Source of the DNA: Streptomyces sp. GQFP | GTDB taxonomy: Bacteria; Actinomycetota; Actinomycetes; Streptomycetales; Streptomycetaceae | Direction: 5' to 3' | DNA: 64,000 nt | Assembly: GCF_021545335.1 (NCBI RefSeq) | Contig: NZ_CP089312.1 | Span: forward strand, 1,488,001-1,552,000 | Shown: piece after piece, positions 1-8,449 of the stretch | How positions within the stretch are numbered: position 1 is the stretch's first letter | Layout of the letters: each line of letters opens with the position of its first letter | Notes under the pieces: model-generated | The model's input: only the letters and a program-made list of their open reading frames with translations | Told to the model about the DNA's origin: nothing | Database searches by the model: none | Made by a program: the position numbers and the translations under genes

Positions 1-325
1 CCCGCTGCCGTACGCCCTCCGCCTCGCCGTCGCCCCAGATGCGGGCGGGCAGGATCGCCTGGTGGCGTTCGTCGATGATGGCGTCGCAAACGGCCTGGCC
101 GACCAGGTGGTTGGAGATCGCCCAGCACTTGAGGCCGTACTTGTCGAGGAGTTGGTGGCGGCCGTCCAGGTAGGAGGGGTCCGCGAGCGCCTTGTCGACC
201 TCGAAGTGGTCGCCCCAGCAGGCGAGTTCGAGTCCGTCGTAGCCGAAGTCACGGGCGAGGCGGCAGACCTCTTCGAGGGGCAGGTCGGCCCACTGGCCGG
301 TGAAGAGAGTGAAATCGCGCGGCAT
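1..325 (-). CDS. Sugar phosphate isomerase/epimerase, partial (3' end outside window)
   Basis: The visible N-terminal ~108 residues begin [20 protein letters not shown] and continue with [20 protein letters not shown], the start of an AP-endonuclease/xylose-isomerase-like TIM barrel (IolE/IolI-type sugar isomerase or epimerase). The ATG at 325 is preceded by AGGAGG about 10 nt upstream, inside the 15-nt gap after the oxidoreductase stop, so the gene is the last visible one of the minus-strand sugar operon. In such operons this enzyme usually isomerises or epimerises the keto-sugar or keto-inositol made by the adjacent Gfo/Idh/MocA dehydrogenase. The substrate cannot be told from this fragment. 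The C-terminal half, with the metal ligands, lies off the left edge. Confidence 0.85.
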   Translation of the reverse strand, partial: MPRDFTLFTGQWADLPLEEVCRLARDFGYDGLELACWGDHFEVDKALADPSYLDGRHQLLDKYGLKCWAISNHLVGQAVCDAIIDERHQAILPARIWGDGEAEGVRQR

Positions 326-340
326 TCTCGTCGAGCCTCC

Positions 341-1591
341 TCAGACCGATACGGGCGAGGCCGTGGTGGGTGGGGCCGTGGTGGGTGAGACCTTGATGGG
401 CGTGTAGACGGAGTTCTTCTCCGCGCTCTCCTCGACCGCCGCCAGGACGCGTTGCACCTGGAGGCCGTCCGCGAAGGACGGCCTGGGCCGACTGCCCGCC
501 GCGATGGCGTGGACCAGGTCGCGGGCCTGGTGGACGAAGCTGTGCTCGTAGCCGAGGCCGTGGCCCGGCGGCCACCAGGCGTCGAGGTAGGGGTGGTCGG
601 GTTCGGTGACGAGGATGCGGCGGAAGCCCGCGTGGGTGCCGGGTTCGGTGCCGTCGTGGTAGGCGAGTTCGTTGAGGCGCTCCAGGTCGAAGGCCAACGA
701 GCCGTGCCCGCCGTTGAGTTCGATGCGCAGGGCGTTCTTGCGGCCGGTCGCGTACCGGGTGGCCTCGAAGGAGGCGAGGGCGCCCGAGGGGAAGCGGCCG
801 GTGAACAGGGCCGCGTCGTCGACGGTGACCTGTCCGACACCGGCGGTTGCGGCGGCGGAGAGACCGCTCGTCGGGCCGCCGGGCAACGGGCGTTCCCGTA
901 CGAAGGTTTCGGTGAGGGCGGAGACTCCGGTGAGTTCCTCGCCCGCGAGGTACTGGGCGAGGTCGACGATGTGGGCGCCCAGGTCGCCGAGCGCGCCCGA
1001 CCCCGCGGCCTCCTTGCGCAGCCGCCAGGTGAGGGGGAACTCCGGGTCCACCAGCCAGTCCTGAAGGTACGTCACTCGAACGTGCCGCAGGCTGCCGAGC
1101 CTGCCCTCGGCGACCATGGAACGGGCGAGTGCGGTGGCGGGCAGGCGGCGGTAGTTGAAGCCGACCATCGCCAACTGGCCGCGTTGCTCGGCCTGTTCGG
1201 CCGCCGCCGTCATCGCCTCGGCCTCCTCGACGGAGTTCGCGAGGGGCTTCTCGCACAGGACGTGTTTGCCTGCGGCGAGGGCGGCTAGGGCGATCTCGGC
1301 GTGGCTGTCGCCGGGGGTGCAGATGTCTACGACGTCGACGTCGTCCCGTTCGATCAGGGCGCGCCAGTCGGTCTCGGCCGCGGCCCAGCCGTGGCGGTCC
1401 GCCGCGGCTTGGACGGCGTCGGCGTCACGGCCGCAGATCGCTGCGAGCAGCGGGCGCCGGGGCAGGTCGAAGACGCGGCCCGCTGTGCGCCAGCCCTGGG
1501 AGTGGGCTGCGCCCATGAACGCGTATCCGATCATGCCGATGCCCAGTGCCGGCTTGTCGGCCTCGGCGGCGTCTGCCTGCGGCTCTGCCAT
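341..1591 (-). CDS. Gfo/Idh/MocA family NAD(P)-dependent oxidoreductase
   Basis: This 416-residue cytosolic protein has a Rossmann fold with the nucleotide loop GIGMIGYAFMG at residues 17-27 and the family EKP motif at 114-116 (VLCEKPLANS), whose lysine is catalytic in this family. The C-terminal part is the usual alpha/beta substrate domain (GALGDLGAHIVDLAQYL). These enzymes oxidise a sugar or inositol hydroxyl with NAD(P). It lies 15 nt upstream of an isomerase gene and 148 nt downstream of a CUT2 sugar-binding protein gene, so it probably acts on the imported sugar, for example an inositol, an anhydrosugar or a rare hexose. The dozen or so residues before ALGIGMIG are a hydrophilic extension (MAEPQADAAEADKP). 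Family call is firm, substrate is open. Confidence 0.9.
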   Translation of the reverse strand: MAEPQADAAEADKPALGIGMIGYAFMGAAHSQGWRTAGRVFDLPRRPLLAAICGRDADAVQAAADRHGWAAAETDWRALIERDDVDVVDICTPGDSHAEIALAALAAGKHVLCEKPLANSVEEAEAMTAAAEQAEQRGQLAMVGFNYRRLPATALARSMVAEGRLGSLRHVRVTYLQDWLVDPEFPLTWRLRKEAAGSGALGDLGAHIVDLAQYLAGEELTGVSALTETFVRERPLPGGPTSGLSAAATAGVGQVTVDDAALFTGRFPSGALASFEATRYATGRKNALRIELNGGHGSLAFDLERLNELAYHDGTEPGTHAGFRRILVTEPDHPYLDAWWPPGHGLGYEHSFVHQARDLVHAIAAGSRPRPSFADGLQVQRVLAAVEESAEKNSVYTPIKVSPTTAPPTTASPVSV

Positions 1592-1633
1592 GCGGATGTC
1601 CTCCTCAGGTGGTGGGGGGTGGTCCAGCGGGTC

Positions 1634-1691
1634 GGCTGCGGGTGCGTTGTGGCTGGTCGCGCAGTTCCCCGCGCCCCTTTGGGGGCGCGGC
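1634..1691 (+). repeat. Dispersed intergenic hairpin repeat, short type (copy 1)
   Basis: The sequence GGCTGGTCGCGCAGTTCC followed by CCGCGCCCC-TTTG-GGGCGCGG forms a strong GC hairpin with arms at 1669-1677 and 1682-1690. Near-identical text recurs at 26065-26125 (inverted) and 32731-32784, with longer variants at 14998-15080 and 43591-43690. This copy lies inside the sugar operon, between the binding-protein stop and the dehydrogenase start, where it could stabilise the upstream transcript end or attenuate downstream genes. Confidence 0.75.
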
Positions 1692-1739
1692 CGAACCGCA
1701 AGCCCTGGAAGTCGCCCCCAGCCCCCGGCCCCGGTCCCT

Positions 1740-2786
1740 CTACTTGAAGCCCGTCGGCATGTACTGGTCGACGTTTGTCTTGTCGACGACCGCCGAATAG
1801 AGCGTGATCGATGACGGGATCTCGAACTCGGCGAGGCCGCTCACCCCCTTGGCCTGGCCCAGGGCGCGGGCCAGGTCGATGGCCGAGGCGGCCATCGTGG
1901 GTGGGTAGAGCACCGTCGCCTTCAGGACGCCGTTGTCCTGCTTGATGGCCTGGAAGGCGGAGAGGGCGCCCGCGCCGCCGACCATGAGGAAGTCGTCGCG
2001 GCCGGCCTGTTCGATGGCGCGGAGGGCGCCCACGCCCTGGTCGTCGTCGTGGTTCCACAGGGCGTTGAACTCGGGCTGGGCCTGGAGGAGTTGGGCCATC
2101 TTGGCCTGGCCCGACTCGACCGTGAACTCGGCGGCCTGGCGGGCGACCTTCTTGATGTTCGGGTAGTTCTTCAGGGCGTCGTCGAAGCCCTTGGTGCGCT
2201 GCTGGGTCAGTTCCAGGTTGTCGAGGCCCGCGAGTTCGATGACCTTGGCGCCGTCCACGTCCTTGAGCTGCTCGCCGATGTAGTGACCGGCGTTGAGGCC
2301 CATGCCGTAGTTGTCGCCGCCTATCCAACAGCGGTACGCCTGCGGGGTGTTGAAGATCCGGTCCAGGTTGACGACCGGGATTCCGGCGCGCATGGCCTTG
2401 AGGCCGACCTGGGTGAGCGCCTTGCCGTCGGCGGGCAGGATCACCAGGACGTCGACCTTCTTGTTGATCAGGGTCTCGATCTGGCCGATCTGCGCGGCGG
2501 TGTCGTTGGAGCCCTCGGTGATCTCCAGGGTCACGTCGGAGTACTTCTTGGCGCGGCTCTTGGCGTTGTCGTTGATCGCGTTGAGCCAGCCGTGGTCGGC
2601 CTGCGGTCCGGCGAAGCCGATGGTGACGGCCTTGCCGGGGGTGTCGCTGGCGGCCGGCTGCTCGTTGGTCGCGGGCTCGTCGTCGGACTCGTTGCTGGTG
2701 CAACCGGAGAGCAGGACTCCCGCCCCGACGGCGGCGGTCCCGAAGAGCAGCCCTCTGCGGCTCGTGAAAGGCGTCGACTCTGGCAT
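1740..2786 (-). CDS. Sugar ABC transporter substrate-binding lipoprotein (CUT2/RbsB-like)
   Basis: A 348-residue lipoprotein of the ribose/inositol-type periplasmic-binding family. The start chosen is the ATG at 2786, giving MPESTPFTSRRGLLFGTAAV then LLSGC: a twin-arginine pair at residues 10-11 and a lipobox with Cys29, so it is probably a Tat-exported lipoprotein on the outer face of the membrane. The mature part begins a type I binding fold with VTIGFAGPQADHGWLNAIND and later shows DVLVILPADGKALTQVG and LWNHDDDQGVGALRAI, both typical of sugar-binding proteins of this class. It follows the permease gene by 17 nt with a purine-rich RBS. A GC hairpin repeat lies just after its stop, which may raise its expression over downstream genes, as is common for binding proteins. 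Confidence 0.9.
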   Translation of the reverse strand: MPESTPFTSRRGLLFGTAAVGAGVLLSGCTSNESDDEPATNEQPAASDTPGKAVTIGFAGPQADHGWLNAINDNAKSRAKKYSDVTLEITEGSNDTAAQIGQIETLINKKVDVLVILPADGKALTQVGLKAMRAGIPVVNLDRIFNTPQAYRCWIGGDNYGMGLNAGHYIGEQLKDVDGAKVIELAGLDNLELTQQRTKGFDDALKNYPNIKKVARQAAEFTVESGQAKMAQLLQAQPEFNALWNHDDDQGVGALRAIEQAGRDDFLMVGGAGALSAFQAIKQDNGVLKATVLYPPTMAASAIDLARALGQAKGVSGLAEFEIPSSITLYSAVVDKTNVDQYMPTGFK

Positions 2787-2803
2787 GGCGGTGAACCCTT
2801 CCC

Positions 2804-3823
2804 TCAGGTCGTGCTTGCGGTACGGCGCTGGACGAGCACGGCGGCGACGATGATCGCGCCCTTGGCGATCTGCTGTACGTCGCTCTGCAGGTTGTTCAGG
2901 GCGAAGATGTTGGTGATCGTGGTGAAGATCAGGACGCCCAGGACGGAGCCGACGATGGTGCCGCGACCCCCGCTGAGCAGGGTGCCGCCGATGATCGCGG
3001 CGGCGATTGCGTCCAGCTCGTACAGGTTGCCGTTGGTGTTCTGGCCCGAGCCGGACAGGATGATCAGCAGGAAGGCGGCGATTCCGCAGCACAGTCCGGA
3101 CAGGAGGTAGAGGTAGAGGCGCTGGCGGCGTACGTCGATGCCGGCCAGGCGGGCAGCCTCCGCGTTGCCGCCGACGGCGACCGTGCGGCGACCGAAGGTG
3201 GTGCGGTTCAGTATCAGCCAGCCGATGACCGTCACGACCGCGAAGACCAACACCAGCGGCGGGATGCCGAGGATGTACGCGTCGCGCTCGCCGAGGTCCA
3301 GGACGCTGTCGATGGTGACGATCTGCGTCTTGCCGTCCGTGATCTGGAGGGCGAGTCCGCGCGCAGAGGCCAGCATGGCGAGCGTGGCGATGAACGGGAC
3401 CATCCCGCCGTACGCGATGAGCAGCCCGTTGACCAAGCCGCAGCCCACTCCGACGAGCACCGCGGTGAAGAGGATGCCCGCGAAGCCGTACTCCTGGGTG
3501 GCGACGGTGGTCGCCCAGACCGAGGCGAGGGCGACGATCGCGCCGACCGACAGGTCGATGCCGCCCGACATGATGACGAAGGTCATCCCGACGGTGACGA
3601 CACCGATCACCGAGCCCTGGGTGAGGACGAGTTGGAGGTTGCGGGTGTCGAGGAACTCGTCGGGCTTGGTGATGCCGCCGACGACGATCAGCGCGGCGAG
3701 CACGCCGAGGAGGGAGAGGGTACGGACGTCGGCGAGGGCCACCATGCCTTTCCAGGCAGGGAGTTGACCGGTCGACGGGACCTTGTCGGTGCTGTCACGC
3801 GGCGGGGAGACAGGCTGCGTCAT
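2804..3823 (-). CDS. Sugar ABC transporter permease (RbsC-like)
   Basis: A 339-residue polytopic membrane protein of the BPD_transp_2 (RbsC/AraH) family, with about ten hydrophobic segments. The conserved stretch GMTFVIMSGGIDLSVGAIVALASV (residues about 78-101) and the loop GGNAEAARLAGI (about 217-228) are hallmarks of CUT2 permeases. It would form the membrane channel, probably as a homodimer, with the ATPase encoded immediately upstream; the start codon overlaps the ATPase stop as ATGA, which indicates translational coupling. The short N-terminus (MTQPVSPPRDSTDKVPSTGQ) is cytosolic and hydrophilic. The transported sugar is not identifiable from the permease. Confidence 0.92.
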   Translation of the reverse strand: MTQPVSPPRDSTDKVPSTGQLPAWKGMVALADVRTLSLLGVLAALIVVGGITKPDEFLDTRNLQLVLTQGSVIGVVTVGMTFVIMSGGIDLSVGAIVALASVWATTVATQEYGFAGILFTAVLVGVGCGLVNGLLIAYGGMVPFIATLAMLASARGLALQITDGKTQIVTIDSVLDLGERDAYILGIPPLVLVFAVVTVIGWLILNRTTFGRRTVAVGGNAEAARLAGIDVRRQRLYLYLLSGLCCGIAAFLLIILSGSGQNTNGNLYELDAIAAAIIGGTLLSGGRGTIVGSVLGVLIFTTITNIFALNNLQSDVQQIAKGAIIVAAVLVQRRTASTT

Positions 3824-5520
3824 GATGCCGGGCCCCTTTCACCGTCCGCAGGGCTACCGGCGGCGGGGTTACTCGGGTCCGCCTCGCGAGGTGCACGCCG
3901 GTCAGTCGGACCGACCTGTTCTTCTGCCGGGGGTCCGGGGGACGCCCCCCGGGAAGATGCAGCATCGGCCACAGAGCTGCCGGCCGCTGCGCTTGCGCTG
4001 GCCACAGGGGCTCCTTCCATCACGAGGTCGAGTACGCGGTGTTCGTCGAGTTCGCGGGCCGGTGCCGTGTGCACGACGCGGCCCTCGCGCAGTACGAGCA
4101 CCCGGTCGGCGAGGCCGAGCACCTCGGGCACTTCGCTGGAGACCAGCAGGACGGCGAGGCCCTCGTCGGCGAGGCGGCGGATCACCGCGTACAGCTCGGC
4201 GCGGGCGCCGACGTCGACGCCCCGGGTCGGTTCGTCGAGCAGCAGGACCCGGCAGCCGCGCAGCAGCCAGCGGGCGAGGACCGCCTTCTGCTGGTTGCCG
4301 CCGGAGAGGGTGCGGACGGGTACGGAGGGGTTGTCGGGCCGCAGCGACAGTTCGCGGGTGGCGGCGCGGGCGGCGCCGAGTTCGGCGCCCCGGTCGATCC
4401 AACCCCCGCGTGCGAAGCGGGACATGGAGGAGACCGACACATTGCGGGTGACGGACTCCAGCATCAGCAGGGCCTGCGCCTTGCGTTCCTCGGGGGCGAG
4501 GCCGAGTCCGGCGCGCACGGCGGCCCGTACGCTGCCCGGCCGCAACGCCTTGCCGTCGACGCGGACTTGACCGGCTGTCGGCTTGCGGGCGCCGTAGATC
4601 GTCTCCAGGATCTCGGAGCGCCCGGATCCGACCAGTCCGGCGAGGCCGACGATCTCGCCGGGTCGCACGGTGAGGTCGACGGGTGCGAACTCGCCCTCCC
4701 TGGCCAGTCCTTGGACCTGAAGGACCGGCGCGGCGCCCGCATCCCCCGGTGTCGTCGGGCGCTCCGGGAAGACGTACTCGACGTTCCGTCCCGTCATCAG
4801 GGCGACGACCTCGCGGGTCGGTGTGGACTTCGCGGGGAGTCCGCCCGCCACCGCCCGGCCGTCCTTGAGGACGGTGACGCGGTCGCCGATGCGGCGGATC
4901 TCCTCCAGCCGGTGCGAGATGTAGACGACGGCGACCCCGTCGGCGGTCAGGTCACCGACGATCCGGAAGAGGTTGTCGACCTCCTCCGGGTCGAGCGCGG
5001 CGGACGGCTCGTCCATGACGATCAGCCGTACGTCATGGGAGAGAGCCCGCGCCATCGACACGATCTGCTGCTGCGCCGCCGACAACTCCCCCACCAGCCG
5101 CCCGGGATCGACCTCCGGGTGCCCAAGTCGCTTGAGCAGGGCGGCAGTCGAGGCCTTGGCCGCCTTTCCGCGCACGACGAATCCGGCGGTCGTGGGTTCA
5201 TGGCCCAGGTGGACGTTCTCGGCGACCGACAGGTGCTCCACCAGGTCGAGTTCCTGGTAGATGGTGGCGATGCCGAGGCGCATGGCGGCGATGGGCGAGC
5301 GCAGGGTGACGGGCTCGCCGCGCCAGGTGATGGTGCCGTCGTCGGGCTGGTGGGCGCCGGCCAGGACCTTGATGAGCGTGGACTTCCCGGCGCCGTTCTG
5401 GCCGAGCAGACAGTGCACTTCACCGGCCTGGACATCGAGGTCGACGCCGTCGAGGGCCCGGACGCCGGGGAACGACTTGGTGATGCCGGACATGCTGAGC
5501 AGCGGTGGTTCTGGTGCCAT
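3820..5520 (-). CDS. Sugar ABC transporter ATP-binding protein (RbsA-like, two ABC modules)
   Basis: A tandem ATPase of 566 residues from the ATG at 5520; an in-frame start 14 codons upstream is less likely because GGGGAACC precedes 5520. Module 1 has Walker A GQNGAGKST (residues 40-48), signature LSAAQQQ and Walker B LIVMDEPSAALD. Module 2 has the degenerate Walker A GLVGSGRSE usual for this class, signature LSGGNQQ and Walker B VLLLDEPTRGVD. It energises import through the adjacent RbsC-like permease. The last ~60 residues are a low-complexity Ala/Ser/Pro-rich tail beyond the normal end of the family. It heads the transporter operon, 178 bp downstream of the ROK gene. Confidence 0.92.
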   Translation of the reverse strand: MAPEPPLLSMSGITKSFPGVRALDGVDLDVQAGEVHCLLGQNGAGKSTLIKVLAGAHQPDDGTITWRGEPVTLRSPIAAMRLGIATIYQELDLVEHLSVAENVHLGHEPTTAGFVVRGKAAKASTAALLKRLGHPEVDPGRLVGELSAAQQQIVSMARALSHDVRLIVMDEPSAALDPEEVDNLFRIVGDLTADGVAVVYISHRLEEIRRIGDRVTVLKDGRAVAGGLPAKSTPTREVVALMTGRNVEYVFPERPTTPGDAGAAPVLQVQGLAREGEFAPVDLTVRPGEIVGLAGLVGSGRSEILETIYGARKPTAGQVRVDGKALRPGSVRAAVRAGLGLAPEERKAQALLMLESVTRNVSVSSMSRFARGGWIDRGAELGAARAATRELSLRPDNPSVPVRTLSGGNQQKAVLARWLLRGCRVLLLDEPTRGVDVGARAELYAVIRRLADEGLAVLLVSSEVPEVLGLADRVLVLREGRVVHTAPARELDEHRVLDLVMEGAPVASASAAAGSSVADAASSRGASPGPPAEEQVGPTDRRAPREADPSNPAAGSPADGERGPAS

Positions 5521-5575
5521 GACGGTTCCCCTTGGCGGGCGTGCGGGCCGGTTGCAGGGCAAGTCGTTGGGTGGG

Positions 5576-5602
5576 CAAATCGCTTGCTGGGCAGGCGATT
5601 TG
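5576..5602. promoter_or_regulatory. Perfect dyad in the sugar-operon leader, possible ROK operator
   Basis: CAAATCGC at 5576-5583 and GCGATTTG at 5595-5602 are perfect 8-bp arms around an 11-nt spacer. The dyad is about 56 bp upstream of the ABC ATPase start and downstream of the ROK gene stop. It could be an operator for the ROK regulator or a weak intrinsic terminator of the ROK transcript; no U-tract follows on the minus strand. Confidence 0.4.
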
Positions 5603-5666
5603 AGCAGGGCAGAGCAGGGCGCTGTACTGGTGAGCCGTAATTACGGGACTGATGAGCCGTAGGTAC

Positions 5667-5713
5667 GGAGTGGCTACGCAGGTGAGAAAAGGGAGTGGCT
5701 ACGCGGGTGAGAA
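5667..5713. repeat. 25-bp tandem duplication across the ROK stop codon
   Basis: Two 22-bp units at 5667-5688 and 5692-5713 share GGAGTGGCTACGC-GGTGAGAA with one mismatch. The right copy contains the ROK stop codon; the left copy repeats the coding tail (FSPA-stop) outside the gene. A further degenerate pair, TGAGCCGTA..TACGG, lies at about 5632-5670. Confidence 0.7.
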
Positions 5714-6889
5714 CAGGTGGTCGCTGATGAGCCGGGCCGCGCCGATGACTCCGGCGGTGGGGCCCAACTCCCCCAGCACGATGGGCAGGTTGCCGGTCGC
5801 CAGCGGCAGTGACTGCCGGTAGACCTGGGTGCGGATCGCGGCGAGCAGGGTGTGGCCGAGGCCGGTCACCCCGCCGCCGATCACCACCAGGCCGGGGTTG
5901 AAGAAGCTGACCAGGCCGGCGATGACCTGGCCGGTGCGGTTGCCGCCCTCGCGGATCAGGTCGAGCGAGGTGGCGTCCCCGGCGGCAGCGGCGGCGGCGA
6001 CGTCGACGGCGCTCAGGGCGCCGCTCGCCTCCAGCCGGGCCGCGAGTTCCGCCGAAAGTCCTTGCTGGGCCGCCTCTTTGGCGTCGCGGGCGAGTGCGGC
6101 GCCGCTGAAGTGGGCTTCCAGGCAGCCCCGGTTGCCGCAGGCGCACGGGCGGCCGTCGGGCACGGCCTGGATGTGTCCGATGTCGCCGGCGCTGCCCGTC
6201 ACCCCGCGGTGGACCTCACCGCCGACGACGATGCCGCAGCCGATTCCGGTGCCGATCTTGACGCAGAGGAAGTCGCCCACGGAACGGGCGACGCCCGCGT
6301 GCTGCTCCCCCATCGCCATCAGGTTCACATCGTTGTCGACCATCACCGGGCAGCCCAGTTCCTGGCTGAGCGCCTCCCGTACGGGAAAGCCGTCCCAGCC
6401 GGGCATGATCGGCGGGGCGACCGGTACGCCCTCGGGGAAGCGGACCGGGCCCGGGACGCCGATTCCTGCGCCGTCGAACCCCTCCGCGAGCCCGGAGGCC
6501 TTCAACTTGGCCGCCATGGACAGGACTTGCTCGAAGACCGCGACCGGGCCCTCGCGTACGTCCATGGGCTGGTTGAGGTGTCCCAGTACTTCCAGTTCGG
6601 CGTTGGTGACCGCGATGTCGATCGAGGTCGCGCCGATGTCGACGCCGAGGAAGCGCAGGGCGGGGGCGAGCCGGATGTTGTGGGAGCGGCGGCCACCGCG
6701 CGAGGCGGCGAGTCCGTCGGCCACGACCAGGCCCGTCTCCAGGAGCCGGTCCACCTCCACGGCCAGCTTGGACCGGGACAGGTCGACCTGGTCCCCCAGC
6801 TGGGCCCGGGAGTTGGGCCCACCGTCACGCAACAGCCGCAGCAGCCGGGCCTGATGGGCGTTCGCGGGTCGCGCGGTCATACGTCTCAC
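5699..6889 (-). CDS. ROK family transcriptional regulator
   Basis: A 396-residue sugar-responsive regulator. The N-terminus (residues 12-60, QARLLRLLRDGGPNSRAQLG...SRSKLAVEVDRLLETGLV) is a winged helix-turn-helix. The rest is a ROK/hexokinase-like domain with phosphate loop DIGATS at 84-89, the DNDVN motif at 185-189, and the zinc site formed by H239 and the cluster CACGNRGC (Cys249, Cys251, Cys256). ROK repressors bind a sugar or sugar phosphate and release DNA. It is transcribed in the same direction as the downstream sugar ABC/catabolic operon and is its probable regulator. The ATG at 6889 is followed by another in frame at 6880, so the true start may be three codons shorter. Confidence 0.9.
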   Translation of the reverse strand: MRRMTARPANAHQARLLRLLRDGGPNSRAQLGDQVDLSRSKLAVEVDRLLETGLVVADGLAASRGGRRSHNIRLAPALRFLGVDIGATSIDIAVTNAELEVLGHLNQPMDVREGPVAVFEQVLSMAAKLKASGLAEGFDGAGIGVPGPVRFPEGVPVAPPIMPGWDGFPVREALSQELGCPVMVDNDVNLMAMGEQHAGVARSVGDFLCVKIGTGIGCGIVVGGEVHRGVTGSAGDIGHIQAVPDGRPCACGNRGCLEAHFSGAALARDAKEAAQQGLSAELAARLEASGALSAVDVAAAAAAGDATSLDLIREGGNRTGQVIAGLVSFFNPGLVVIGGGVTGLGHTLLAAIRTQVYRQSLPLATGNLPIVLGELGPTAGVIGAARLISDHLFSPA

Positions 6890-7144
6890 GAGCCCCTCCC
6901 CGCCTAGTCAGGCACCAACCGGCCATGGTTTCCGGCCACTTCGCCGGGCTTTCGAGTGGAACGTAGCAGCGGCTGCCGGGACTGGGAAGAAGTTGCGCAC
7001 AGATTGCCGCCGACTTCTTCCTCTGAGAGGACAAAGGAGGAGCCGCGTACCGACGCATGGCGCATTACCTCGCGGGTCATCGACCCGGCCCGCCCGCGAC
7101 AGCACACTGGTTCAGCCCGCGCCCGTCACCGTGAGAGGAGAGCC

Positions 7145-7573
7145 ATGACCACGCCGCCCGAAGCTCCCCGCCCCGGCGAACTCGCCGCCACGATCCTTGC
7201 CGCGCTGCCCTTCGCGGCGGAGCTGGGCATCGAGCTGGAGGAGGCCGGGGCCGAGCGCACCACGGGCGTGCTGGCGTGGTCCGAGCGGCTGTGCACGGTG
7301 GGCGGCACCCTGCACGGGGGTGCGCTGATGGCGTTCGCGGACACCGTCGGCGCGGTGTGCGCGTTCCTCAATCTGCCGCCGGGCGCGGGGACTTCGACGG
7401 TGGAGTCGAAGACCAACTTCTTCCGAGGTGTCCGCTCGGGCAAGGTCAGGGCCGAGGCACGGCCGCTGCATGTGGGCCGGTCCTTCGTCGTCGTACAGAC
7501 GGATCTGTACGACGACGAGGGCAGGCGGGTGGGCCAGACGACACAGACGCAGGCGGTGCTGGGCGGCGAGTAG
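7145..7573 (+). CDS. PaaI-family hotdog thioesterase
   Basis: A 142-residue single hotdog domain. Recognisable motifs are GGTLHGGALMAFADTVGAVCAFLNLP, matching the catalytic helix region of PaaI/YbgC-type thioesterases, and the ending VVVQTDLYDDEGRRVGQTTQTQ. It would hydrolyse an aryl- or acyl-CoA thioester in the cytosol. The ATG at 7145 is preceded by GTGAGAGGAGAGCC, a good RBS; the longer upstream open frame reads through non-coding sequence. It stands alone, between the divergent ROK gene and a convergent GntR gene, so its substrate is not suggested by neighbours. Confidence 0.88.
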   Translation: MTTPPEAPRPGELAATILAALPFAAELGIELEEAGAERTTGVLAWSERLCTVGGTLHGGALMAFADTVGAVCAFLNLPPGAGTSTVESKTNFFRGVRSGKVRAEARPLHVGRSFVVVQTDLYDDEGRRVGQTTQTQAVLGGE

Positions 7574-7655
7574 GGCATGCGGCACATGACTCGCAGCTAC
7601 CACGGATCCCCCAGATACGACAGATACCGCAGATGCCGGAAGCCCGGCGGAGCGC

Positions 7656-8336
7656 TCAGTCGCGCGGGCGCTCGTGGTACGTCTTGCGGGTGTGTTCCGT
7701 GTGGGCCCGCATGACCTCCGTGGCCAGCTGTCCGTCACCGTCCGCGATCGCCGCGATCAGTTCGCGGTGCTCGATCCACGACTGCCGACCGCGCTGCCGG
7801 GCCACCGGCGTGTAGTACCAGCGCACCCGCCGGTCCACCTGCGCTGCCAGCTCCGCCAGAACCGTGTTGCCGGCCAGCTCCATGACCTTCGCGTGGAATC
7901 GGGCGTTCATCGCGACCGCGCCGTCCACGTCGTCCTCGGCCACCGCCCGCTCGCCCTCGGCGCACAGCTGCTCCAGCACCTCGATGCCGGCACGGCCGAC
8001 GCCCGTGGCGGCGAGCCGGGCCGCCTCGGCCTCCAACAGCGTGCGGACTGTGAGGAGTTGGTCGGCTTCCTCCTCCGTCGGCTCGTGCACGAAGGCACCT
8101 TGGGCGGGCCGCAGATCGACCCACCCGTCCGTGCTGAGCCGTTGGAGCGCCTCGCGCACCGGCTGCCGGGAGACCCCCAGATGCCCGGCGAGTTCGCTCT
8201 CGACGAGGTGCTGGCCGGGTTGCAGGGCACGGGTGGTGATCAGTTCGAGCAGCGCCTCGTACACCCGGTCACGGAGCGGACCGGGACGTTCGAGCTTCGG
8301 TACCGCGCCCTGCGGCAGTCCTGTCGTCGAGAACAT
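7656..8336 (-). CDS. GntR family transcriptional regulator (FadR/FCD subfamily)
   Basis: A 226-residue regulator. Residues about 17-80 are a GntR winged helix (LRDRVYEALLELITTRALQPG...VESELAGHLGVSRQPVREALQRLSTDGWV). The C-terminal all-helical FCD ligand domain carries conserved residues in MNARFHAKVMELAGN and HRELIAAIADGD, which usually hold a metal-bound carboxylate ligand. A carboxylate effector would fit control of the nearby OFA-type transporter: the 9-mer GTCTACAGT upstream of this gene recurs, inverted, upstream of the transporter. It could instead control the KAS III gene just upstream on the same strand. Confidence 0.88.
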   Translation of the reverse strand: MFSTTGLPQGAVPKLERPGPLRDRVYEALLELITTRALQPGQHLVESELAGHLGVSRQPVREALQRLSTDGWVDLRPAQGAFVHEPTEEEADQLLTVRTLLEAEAARLAATGVGRAGIEVLEQLCAEGERAVAEDDVDGAVAMNARFHAKVMELAGNTVLAELAAQVDRRVRWYYTPVARQRGRQSWIEHRELIAAIADGDGQLATEVMRAHTEHTRKTYHERPRD

Positions 8337-8387
8337 CGCGGTCCCCCTGGGTCAGCGCCGGGCAGAGCAGCCGGGACGCCAGTATGA

Positions 8388-8406
8388 ATTGTCTTTCGTC
8401 TACAGT
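8388..8406. promoter_or_regulatory. AT-rich candidate operator upstream of the GntR gene
   Basis: The stretch TTGTCTTTCGTCTACAGT stands out from its GC-rich surroundings 50-70 bp upstream of the GntR start. Its half GTCTACAGT (8398-8406) is the exact reverse complement of ACTGTAGAC at 11230-11238. The resemblance to GntR-type GT/AC half-sites is only approximate. Confidence 0.35.
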
Positions 8407-8449
8407 CCACGGTGCACAGGAGCCGGAGGGCGCACGGACACCGGGGCAC

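Noticed and set aside
249..1256. Long Arg/Pro-rich open frame antisense or out of frame to the oxidoreductase
   Set aside because: Low-complexity composition and no RBS; it is a shadow produced by G+C-biased third positions of the real gene.
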